A DNA stretch of 5,488 nt from Candidatus Woesearchaeota archaeon (GTDB lineage Archaea; Nanobdellota; Nanobdellia; Woesearchaeales; UBA12501). The notes beneath the pieces are model-generated. The model made no database searches and was not told where the DNA came from. It worked only from the letters and a program-made list of their open reading frames with translations. This document shows positions 1-4,328 of this stretch, one piece after another. The position numbers and the translations under genes are program-made. The stretch lies in the NCBI GenBank assembly GCA_016177345.1, contig JACOVM010000103.1, positions 1 to 5,488 on the forward strand, written 5' to 3'. The first letter of the stretch is position 1; each line of letters starts with the position of its first letter.

Positions 1-227
1 TCAAGAGAGATCGCTTTAACATCAAGCTTTTCTTTGATAACAATCTTTTTTTTGATCTGCTGAACTTTTGTAAGCCGCTCTTTCAGAGACCCTTCCCTAA
101 AAATGACGGCGATATCGACATCGTTGACGTTGCTCTTTCCTTTAGTAACAGAGCCATACAGGACAATATCAAAGATTGCCTTATCTTTCTTCTCATTCTT
201 CACAGCGTTTTGCAATTGCTCGAGCAT
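1..227 (-). CDS. MNT-type nucleotidyltransferase, antitoxin of a HEPN/MNT pair (3' end off the window)
   Basis: Minimal nucleotidyltransferase of the polymerase-beta superfamily; 75 residues are visible and the C-terminus lies beyond the left edge. The family signature is clear: G25-S26, then the D36-x-D38 metal-binding pair in NDVDIAVIF, and a likely third carboxylate at D69 (KLDVKAI). In HEPN/MNT modules the MNT partner usually neutralises the HEPN partner, in studied cases by adding AMP to it; that role is inferred here from pairing. The ATG at 227-225 is chosen because a perfect Shine-Dalgarno GGAGGT (244-239) sits 11 bases upstream inside the HEPN gene, and the NTase fold begins soon after. 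The gene overlaps the HEPN gene by 35 bases in another frame, so the two are probably translationally coupled. There is no separate promoter. Confidence 0.88.
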   Translation of the reverse strand, partial: MLEQLQNAVKNEKKDKAIFDIVLYGSVTKGKSNVNDVDIAVIFREGSLKERLTKVQQIKKKIVIKEKLDVKAISL

Positions 228-531
228 CTTCCTGCAGTACCTCCACAGCTTCCTTGGTCATTTTCTTCGTGTAGCTGTCCTGATAAAATGGAAAGTCTTT
301 ATCAAGAATGTCGTAAAGGTCAGGATACCTCTCCTGAACCATCCTAAACCGGTGAGTGTGAGATGAAGGGGTGGTGCCTTCTTTTAGGAAAATGAAGAGG
401 TCAACTGCTGCGCAGATTGCCTTAAAGAAAAGGGTTACTGAAGAATTATGCTTCTTATATTGGAGGGCATGCTCTGCCAACTCAAGGTACTCCTGAAGGT
501 TTTCACGTAAGATGCGTTCTTTTTCGTCCAT
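193..531 (-). CDS. HEPN-domain protein, toxin-type partner of the MNT nucleotidyltransferase
   Basis: A 112-residue all-helical HEPN-like protein. Recognisable parts are the helix with S-V-T-L-F-F-K-A, the P-S-S-H-T-H-R-F-R segment and the D-K-D-F-P-F-Y-Q-D-S-Y block typical of archaeal HEPN proteins encoded beside MNT nucleotidyltransferases. HEPN proteins of such pairs are commonly RNases or RNA-binding toxins. I see no R-x(4-6)-H catalytic motif here, so RNase activity is uncertain and it could be a non-canonical or inactive version. The start is placed at ATG 531 (MDEKER) rather than an upstream in-frame ATG at 612, because an archaeal TATA box (555-564) is centred 28 bases before 531, giving a leaderless mRNA; the longer form would translate through the promoter. 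It is first in a two-gene operon with the MNT gene. Confidence 0.85.
   Translation of the reverse strand: MDEKERILRENLQEYLELAEHALQYKKHNSSVTLFFKAICAAVDLFIFLKEGTTPSSHTHRFRMVQERYPDLYDILDKDFPFYQDSYTKKMTKEAVEVLQEDARAIAKRCEE
239..244 (-). promoter_or_regulatory. Internal Shine-Dalgarno site for the MNT gene
   Basis: GGAGGT on the minus strand, a perfect match to the archaeal anti-Shine-Dalgarno sequence, lies inside the HEPN coding region 11 bases before the MNT ATG. It decides the MNT start and shows that the second cistron uses SD-led initiation while the first is apparently leaderless. Confidence 0.7.
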
Positions 532-601
532 TGTACAATACAACATTAACGCTATATTTAAATATTTTGGTTGTACAATACATGATATTGTATGATACAA
601 T
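531..601. promoter_or_regulatory. Operator-like repeat array at the HEPN-MNT promoter
   Basis: A 12-base direct repeat TTGTACAATACA occurs at 531-542 and 571-582, exactly 40 bases apart, flanking the TATA box. Beyond it lie an inverted repeat TACAATA/TATTGTA (574-580, 586-592) and an odd-length palindrome ATTGTAT-G-ATACAAT (587-601). The first repeat overlaps the start codon. Such bracketing of a TATA box is what an autorepressing toxin-antitoxin complex or another repressor would use. Binding is inference; the repeats are direct observation. Confidence 0.5.
555..564 (-). promoter_or_regulatory. TATA box of the HEPN-MNT operon (leaderless)
   Basis: TATTTAAATA, centred 28 bases upstream of the HEPN ATG at 531, preceded on the minus strand by an A/C-rich BRE-like stretch. 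The predicted transcription start falls on or next to the start codon. Confidence 0.75.
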
Positions 602-659
602 AAAAAAGACAAAATAATATTTTCTTGTTGTACTGTACACTATTCGCGAAATCGCAACC

Positions 660-667
660 TTTAAAAG
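660..667 (+). promoter_or_regulatory. TATA box of aIF5B gene
   Basis: TTTAAAAG centred about 36 bases before the aIF5B ATG at 700. With the usual archaeal spacing the transcript would start near 690, leaving a leader of about 10 bases with no strong Shine-Dalgarno site. Confidence 0.5.
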
Positions 668-699
668 GAGCGTGTTTCCCATGCAGCCTGTGACCTGCT

Positions 700-2490
700 A
701 TGCCGTTGCCAACAGCCTCAAAAGCACCCCTCCGCAGCCCCATCTGCTCCGTCCTCGGGCACGTAGATCATGGGAAAAGCAGTATTCTTGACAAGATTAG
801 GGGAACAGCTATTATTGCAAAAGAAGCAGGCGGCATAACCCAGTCTATTGGGGCAAGTATTATTCCTCTGGAGACAATTAAGAAGATCTGCGGCGACCTT
901 TTGAAAATGCTCAACATGGAACTGACTATTCCAGGGCTTCTTTTTATTGATACGCCAGGCCATGCAGCGTTCACAACATTGCGAAAGCGCGGTGGAAGCC
1001 TTGCGGATATCGCCATCCTTGTTGTTGATATCAACGAGGGATTCAAGCCGCAAACCCTTGAAGCAATCGACATCCTCAAAGAGTACCGCACACCATTTGT
1101 CATAGCAGCCAACAAAATTGATCTCGTTCCAGGATGGAAGAACAAGCAAAAGATGATCCTACAAAGCATTAATGGGCAGCACCATGACGTAATCACTAAA
1201 GTAGAAGAGAAATTATACACTATTGTTGGAAAGCTCCATGAGCATATTGGAATGGGTTCAGAGCGGTTTGATCGAGTAGAGAATTACACGAAACAAATTG
1301 CCATCGTTCCCTGCAGCGCAAAATCAGGAGAAGGCCTGCCAGAGCTGATCATGGTCATGACTGGCCTAGCCCAGCGTTTCCTCGAGCAAAATCTGGAATA
1401 CCACAAGGACGGCAGCGCCAAAGCAACTATTTTGGAAGTAAAAGAAGAGAAAGGCCTTGGCGTGACCATGGATGTCATCGTCTACGATGGCATTCTTCAT
1501 GTTGGTGACACTATTGTCATCGGTTCTCTTGGGCAGCCTATTGTAACCAAGATCAAGGCGCTCTTCCAGCCCATGCCCTTATCAGAAATGAGAGATGCCA
1601 AAACAAAATTCACCTCGGTAAAGCAGGTTGTTGCAGCATCTGGCGTTAAAATTTCAGCCCAGGCCATGGACAATGTGCTATCAGGCATGCCGTTACATTC
1701 TTGCACTCCTCCAACGCTTGAAGAAACCAAAAAAAAAGTACAGGCAGATGTTGAAAATATTATTATCGAAACAGACGATGAGGGAATTGTTATCAAAGCA
1801 GACAACATTGGCTCTCTTGAAGCTTTAACCAAGCTTCTTCAAGAAAAAGGGGCTGCCATTCGAAAAGCTGGGCTTGGTGACGTAACAAAAAAAGACTTAA
1901 CTGATGCGGAATCGAATTGGGAAAAAGACCCCTTGAAGAGCGTGATTCTCTGCTTTAATGTCCATCGCCCTCCAGACCTTCCAGAAAATAAGAAAGTGAA
2001 AATTATCGAAGGGGATATTATTTATAGGATCATAGATGATTTTGGGCAATGGCAAGCAGAGCATGCCAGGCAGCGCGAATCCATGGAGCTTGGCACGCTC
2101 GTTCGGCCCTGTAAAATTCAGATCCTTCAAGGTTATGTTTTTCGCCAGAATAATCCTGCTGTCGTTGGCTGTGAAATCATCGCAGGAACTGCAAGAACAG
2201 GAATCCCCCTCATGAACGAAGAGGGAAAAGACTTAACAAAGATCAAAGGCATGCAGCTGGACAAAGAAAACGTTGGCGAGGCAGAACGAGGAAAAAAGCT
2301 TGCAGTTTCCATGGACCACGTTAGCGTTGGCAGGCAGATTCATGAAGGAGATACATTATACAGTGCTGTTCCGGAAGAGCACTTCAGAAAAATGAAAGAC
2401 CTCAAGAAATACCTCAAGCCTGACGAAATAGAAGTTATTAAGGAAATAGCAAAAATAAAAAGAAAAGAAAACCCCGTGTGGGGGATATAG
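700..2490 (+). CDS. infB: Archaeal translation initiation factor aIF5B (IF2/eIF5B family GTPase)
   Basis: A 596-residue GTPase, about full length for archaeal aIF5B, which lacks the long N-terminal extension of bacterial IF2 and eukaryotic eIF5B. The factor promotes subunit joining and helps position the initiator tRNA. Motifs in order: P-loop GHVDHGKS (20-27), switch I with GGITQ (44-48), switch II DTPGHAAF (84-91), NKID (138-141) and SAKSG (206-210). The beta-barrel domain II starts near 232 (ATILEVKEEKGLG), domain III lies at about 360-460, and the C-terminal barrel plus helices run from about 465 to the end; the final stretch with D-E-I-E-V-I-K is like the helix that contacts aIF1A in the family. 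The ATG at 700 is the first start after an in-frame TGA at 691. The gene is divergent from the HEPN-MNT pair. I see no frameshift or missing motif. Confidence 0.97.
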   Translation: MPLPTASKAPLRSPICSVLGHVDHGKSSILDKIRGTAIIAKEAGGITQSIGASIIPLETIKKICGDLLKMLNMELTIPGLLFIDTPGHAAFTTLRKRGGSLADIAILVVDINEGFKPQTLEAIDILKEYRTPFVIAANKIDLVPGWKNKQKMILQSINGQHHDVITKVEEKLYTIVGKLHEHIGMGSERFDRVENYTKQIAIVPCSAKSGEGLPELIMVMTGLAQRFLEQNLEYHKDGSAKATILEVKEEKGLGVTMDVIVYDGILHVGDTIVIGSLGQPIVTKIKALFQPMPLSEMRDAKTKFTSVKQVVAASGVKISAQAMDNVLSGMPLHSCTPPTLEETKKKVQADVENIIIETDDEGIVIKADNIGSLEALTKLLQEKGAAIRKAGLGDVTKKDLTDAESNWEKDPLKSVILCFNVHRPPDLPENKKVKIIEGDIIYRIIDDFGQWQAEHARQRESMELGTLVRPCKIQILQGYVFRQNNPAVVGCEIIAGTARTGIPLMNEEGKDLTKIKGMQLDKENVGEAERGKKLAVSMDHVSVGRQIHEGDTLYSAVPEEHFRKMKDLKKYLKPDEIEVIKEIAKIKRKENPVWGI

Positions 2491-2555
2491 CACCATGCAT
2501 TTTTTACCCTCCTCCACTCAACTATATTAACGTATCGGGTAAAAAATGCACGGTG
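2491..2555 (+). terminator. Long hairpin directly after the aIF5B stop codon
   Basis: Arms 2491-2509 and 2537-2555 form a 19-base inverted repeat with one mismatch (A2495 opposite C2551) and a 27-base loop. The left arm begins on the base after the stop codon and contains T6 (2500-2505), which could act as an archaeal U-tract terminator. Read on the minus strand the mismatch becomes a G-U pair, so that transcript would be fully paired. Its size is more than termination needs, so a mobile palindromic element or a 3'-UTR RNA structure are alternatives. Confidence 0.5.
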
Positions 2556-2600
2556 TTTAAGAAAAGTCTTCCGTTCGACGAACTATCCAGTTGTGTAGGT

Positions 2601-2627
2601 GGGGCTCCTCACTACGTTCGGAGTCCC
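2601..2627. repeat. Short G/C-rich hairpin upstream of the PUA-domain gene
   Basis: GGGGCTCC (2601-2608) pairs with GGAGTCCC (2620-2627) through one G-U pair around an 11-base loop. Just before it is the odd-length palindrome GTTCG-A-CGAAC (2573-2583). These resemble intergenic palindromic units; no tRNA or box C/D signature was found. The role is unknown. Confidence 0.35.
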
Positions 2628-2681
2628 AAAGCGTGGTGTTGTCGCCTGATATCTGTAACTTCCAACTTGTAATGTGCATCC

Positions 2682-3179
2682 ATGAAAGAAAAAAAAGCAA
2701 TCGAGCATAAAAAGGAGAAAAAGGTATTAAAAATTCTCAATTCTAAAGAAGTCAAGCATATCAAAGCGATTATTTCCGGTCAATGGGGTTCTTGCCCCCC
2801 ACTTGACTACGTCTGGCTGATGAATGCAAAAGAAAAAATATACCTTGTCACGAGAGACATCATCCGTATCGATCTCAGCAAGCTTCGTGTTGACTCCTAT
2901 GGAATCTATTTTGGTGAAGTAAAAAACATGGAAGTGATGCGCCTAAGCATTGAGGGAAGCCAACTTATCGGCCCATCAGCAACAAAAAATGTTATTGATG
3001 TGTCGAAAGAACACATGCGGCAATGGCTAAAAGGAGAAGACCTCTCCGTAACAGTTTCAGGTGTTGATGGCTTTGTTATCATCAAGTACCAGGATGATTT
3101 TCTTGGCTGCGGAAAATATAAAGAGGGAAAAATTCTAAACCATATCCCGAAGACAAGAAGAATTCTTGCAGAAGATTAA
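2682..3179 (+). CDS. PUA-domain protein of the NOL1/NOP2/fmu-like ribosome biogenesis group
   Basis: A 165-residue basic protein. After a lysine-rich start, residues of about 15-85 look like the pre-PUA part (V-W-L-M-N, IYLVTRDI, then KLRVDSYGIYFGE). Residues of about 86-162 look like a PUA domain: MRLSIEGSQLIGPSATKNV, a W-L-K-G-E-D segment, LGCGKYKEGKILNHIPKTRR. This is the arrangement at the C-terminus of RsmF/NOL1-type rRNA methyltransferases, but here it stands alone with no methyltransferase domain, as in archaeal proteins annotated as NOL1/NOP2/fmu family. An RNA-binding role in rRNA or tRNA maturation is inferred. It lies 191 bases after aIF5B on the same strand. The ATG at 2682 has no strong Shine-Dalgarno site or TATA box, so co-transcription with aIF5B through the hairpin or a weak own promoter are both possible. 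Confidence 0.8.
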   Translation: MKEKKAIEHKKEKKVLKILNSKEVKHIKAIISGQWGSCPPLDYVWLMNAKEKIYLVTRDIIRIDLSKLRVDSYGIYFGEVKNMEVMRLSIEGSQLIGPSATKNVIDVSKEHMRQWLKGEDLSVTVSGVDGFVIIKYQDDFLGCGKYKEGKILNHIPKTRRILAED

Positions 3180-3191
3180 GAAGAGTAGCGT

Positions 3192-3232
3192 ATATAGTGT
3201 AAGCGTACGCTGGCCGTTATCAACCACTATAT
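3192..3232. terminator. Hairpin between convergent genes
   Basis: ATATAGTG (3192-3199) and CACTATAT (3225-3232) are a perfect 8-base inverted repeat whose loop contains the perfect palindrome AGCGTACGCT (3202-3211). It sits between the stop of the PUA gene (3179) and the tail of the minus-strand small gene (stop at 3227-3229), so the right arm overlaps that stop. A bidirectional terminator is plausible but it has no long U-tract. Confidence 0.4.
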
Positions 3233-3472
3233 TGGCCGGAGAGATGGCTTCATGATCGTTGGCTTTGGCCTCCGTGGCTTTTTCACATAAACAGCGCGCT
3301 TTACTGTTCCAGAATGCGGCACGGTAAGAAACACAACATCATCCCCATCACCAAATCGGTTATAGTCTCCCTGAAGAACAACCTCGGTCTCGCCCTGCCT
3401 CCAAATAGTTGGGCGAAGCCTCTGCTTTGCAGGATAAATTTTTCCCTCTCTCCATCCGCCACGAGTGGTCAT
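3227..3472 (-). CDS. Hypothetical 81-residue basic protein
   Basis: I do not recognise this protein. It is short, rich in Arg/Lys/Pro at both ends (MTTRGGWREGK at the start; KKPRRPKP near residues 64-71), and has a central segment likely to form beta strands: TEVVLQGDYNRFGDGDDVVFLTVP, given here as residues of about 29-52. There is no transmembrane segment or cysteine cluster. The basic tails suggest nucleic-acid or ribosome binding, but that is only inference. The main support that it is real is its promoter: TATTTAAAT at 3495-3503, centred 27 bases before the ATG at 3472, exactly the leaderless geometry of the HEPN and zinc-ribbon genes. It converges on the PUA-domain gene with a 47-base gap. 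The alternative is a spurious open frame. Confidence 0.62.
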   Translation of the reverse strand: MTTRGGWREGKIYPAKQRLRPTIWRQGETEVVLQGDYNRFGDGDDVVFLTVPHSGTVKRAVYVKKPRRPKPTIMKPSLRPI

Positions 3473-3494
3473 GAGCTATAAAAAGAATGTTGAG

Positions 3495-3503
3495 TATTTA
3501 AAT
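3495..3503 (-). promoter_or_regulatory. TATA box of the 81-residue gene (leaderless)
   Basis: ATTTAAATA on the minus strand, centred about 27 bases upstream of the ATG at 3472. The spacing predicts transcription starting at the start codon. Confidence 0.65.
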
Positions 3504-3646
3504 GTTGTTTGAATCCCGTATTGGTCACCCTGTGGATGTCGTGTCTGACCGTTAAGTAGCGGATGTTCGGGAGGGGTGGGTCAAACCGTCAAAAATGGCT
3601 TTTTCTTAAAGTCTAACAGTCAAAATTTTGGCTCCTTATTTCAAAA

Positions 3647-3670
3647 CCTGTAGTGAGACCAGTAGTGGTA
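3647..3670 (+). repeat. 12-bp tandem dimer 1
   Basis: CCTGTAGTGAGA followed by CCAGTAGTGGTA, 9 of 12 identical. In the frame from 3644 it reads K-P-V-V-R-P-V-V-V-N; the CCT/CCA difference is silent in that frame. Confidence 0.6.
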
Positions 3671-3705
3671 AATTCTAATTTGAATCCAGTCTCTGAAAAC
3701 TGAAG

Positions 3706-3729
3706 CCAACCCTCTTACCAACCCTCTAA
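3706..3729 (+). repeat. 12-bp tandem dimer 2
   Basis: CCAACCCTCTTA followed by CCAACCCTCTAA, 11 of 12 identical. It is a sister of dimer 5: both are preceded by GAAGC and share CCCTCTTA/CCCTCTAA, but the variable bases have changed together in both halves. It reads A-N-P-L-T-N-P-L-K from 3705. Confidence 0.75.
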
Positions 3730-3752
3730 AATCTACAGTAGCCAGATTGAAA

Positions 3753-3776
3753 CGCGGTCTCAGACGCCGTCTCTGA
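3753..3776 (+). repeat. 12-bp tandem dimer 3
   Basis: CGCGGTCTCAGA followed by CGCCGTCTCTGA, 10 of 12 identical. In the frame from 3751 it reads N-A-V-S-D-A-V-S-E-T and both internal differences (GCG/GCC, TCA/TCT) are silent. Confidence 0.65.
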
Positions 3777-3807
3777 AACTGAGAATAGTCACAACGTTGA
3801 CTCAGTT
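3777..3807. repeat. Nested inverted repeat after dimer 3
   Basis: AACTGAG (3777-3783) pairs with CTCAGTT (3801-3807), and the loop contains the perfect palindrome CAACGTTG (3792-3799). It is adjacent to dimer 3. No function can be assigned. Confidence 0.4.
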
Positions 3808-3881
3808 AGAAAAGTGAAAATGGTGAGCAAACCTACAAGTGAAAGTGAGGCAAACAGAGATTCTAACAGTGCGATTTTAAA

Positions 3882-3905
3882 GCCAGTAGGCAAGCCTGTA
3901 GGCAA
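3882..3905 (+). repeat. 12-bp tandem dimer 4
   Basis: GCCAGTAGGCAA followed by GCCTGTAGGCAA, 11 of 12 identical. The single difference is silent (CCA/CCT) in the frame that reads K-P-V-G-K-P-V-G-K-T from 3880. Confidence 0.75.
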
Positions 3906-3920
3906 AACATAAAATTGAAG

Positions 3921-3944
3921 CGAGCCCTCTTACGAGCCCTCTAA
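3921..3944 (+). repeat. 12-bp tandem dimer 5
   Basis: CGAGCCCTCTTA followed by CGAGCCCTCTAA, 11 of 12 identical. Compared with dimer 2 it reads A-S-P-L-T-S-P-L-K against A-N-P-L-T-N-P-L-K, with the Ala, Thr and Lys codon changes all silent. Confidence 0.75.
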
Positions 3945-3967
3945 AGTTGGAGGGCAGCCTCATCGAA

Positions 3968-3991
3968 TCTAACCCTCAGTCTAACCCTCAA
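3968..3991 (+). repeat. 12-bp tandem dimer 6
   Basis: TCTAACCCTCAG followed by TCTAACCCTCAA, 11 of 12 identical, with a degenerate third AACCCTAA just after it (from 3993). It reads S-N-P-Q-S-N-P-Q-K-P. Confidence 0.75.
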
Positions 3992-4036
3992 AAACCCTAA
4001 AAATCACGTTTTATTGGTGGCAAGGGGCGTTTGGAA

Positions 4037-4060
4037 CCCAGTCTCAAGCCCAGTCTCTAA
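4037..4060 (+). repeat. 12-bp tandem dimer 7
   Basis: CCCAGTCTCAAG followed by CCCAGTCTCTAA, 10 of 12 identical. It reads N-P-V-S-S-P-V-S-K-N from 4035 and resembles the single unit AATCCAGTCTCTGAAAAC at 3683-3700 (N-P-V-S-E-N). Confidence 0.7.
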
Positions 4061-4150
4061 AAATGGAGTCTTGAAGAGTGGACATAACAATCGAAAGTGA
4101 CACTTCTCGACGGAAGACGTTTCCAAAAACAGATCAATAAAATTATGGTT

Positions 4151-4192
4151 GAGTCCAGTGTTCCATTTGTCCAGTCTCACGAGTCCACTGTT
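4151..4192 (+). repeat. 12-bp direct repeat with 30-bp spacing
   Basis: GAGTCCAGTGTT (4151-4162) and GAGTCCACTGTT (4181-4192), 11 of 12 identical, with a third GTCCAGT between them at 4169. It differs from the dimers to the left in not being directly tandem. Confidence 0.5.
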
Positions 4193-4299
4193 ATGGAGTT
4201 CATAAGAACATGTGCCCATTGAGCTGTATTTTGAGAATTTGTTTGTCAAGTCCAAAACAAAAAAGACGTTTATTTGGTTATTTCATGAGGAAAATGTGC

Positions 4300-4324
4300 T
4301 GTCAAGTGCCACATAGACTTGACA
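4300..4324. terminator. Hairpin just after the transposase stop codon
   Basis: TGTCAAGT (4300-4307) and ACTTGACA (4317-4324) form a perfect 8-base stem with a 9-base loop, starting 4 bases beyond the transposase stop on the minus strand. A further TTTGTCAAGTC at 4242-4252 pairs perfectly over 11 bases with GACTTGACAAA at 4316-4326. It may be a terminator or part of the transposon end. Confidence 0.45.
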
Positions 4325-4328
4325 AAAT

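Larger units (their letters stand above)
3520..4299 (+). other. Region without an intact gene, built around 12-bp tandem dimers; possible decayed repeat-protein gene
   Basis: No frame stays open long enough for a convincing gene. The stretch instead holds seven 12-base tandem duplications, each of a different sequence, listed separately. Read on the plus strand they translate as X-P-(V/L/Q)-x repeats, for example KPVVRPVVVN (from 3644), NPLTNPLKS (from 3708), NAVSDAVSET (3751), KPVGKPVGKT (3880), SPLTSPLKL (3923), NPQSNPQKP (3971) and NPVSSPVSKN (4035). These lie in frames that change between units, so the region could be a frameshifted low-complexity gene. The longest clean piece is the frame open from 3751 to its stop at 3910-3912 (53 codons). 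A related minus-strand reading gives x-x-T-G repeats for some dimers, so strand is not settled. I recognise no family. Confidence 0.4.

Noticed and set aside
103..366. Plus-strand open frame of 87 codons
   Set aside because: It is antisense to the well-supported HEPN and MNT genes.
532..612. Longer HEPN start at ATG 612
   Set aside because: It would place the TATA box and operator repeats inside the coding region; the promoter spacing clearly fits ATG 531.
681..791. Short open frame from ATG 681 overlapping the aIF5B start
   Set aside because: It is about 36 codons, out of frame with aIF5B, and has no sign of conservation; the TATA spacing does not favour it.
2601..2640. tRNA-like T-arm (GTTCGGAGTCCC)
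   Set aside because: No acceptor, D or anticodon arms can be folded around it; the pairing is explained by a simple hairpin.
2478..2672. Plus-strand open frame of 64 codons after aIF5B
   Set aside because: It starts inside aIF5B and reads across the palindromes; no independent start signal and no coding character.
3640..4060. CRISPR array
   Set aside because: The repeats are 12 bases, differ from unit to unit, are directly tandem, and lack constant spacers or any cas gene.
4004..4255. Minus-strand open frame of 83 codons
   Set aside because: It begins at a TTG with no promoter or Shine-Dalgarno site, runs through repeats and the transposase flank, and has no recognisable composition or motif. 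Its L-E-T-G-L-E-T-G is just one reading of dimer 7.
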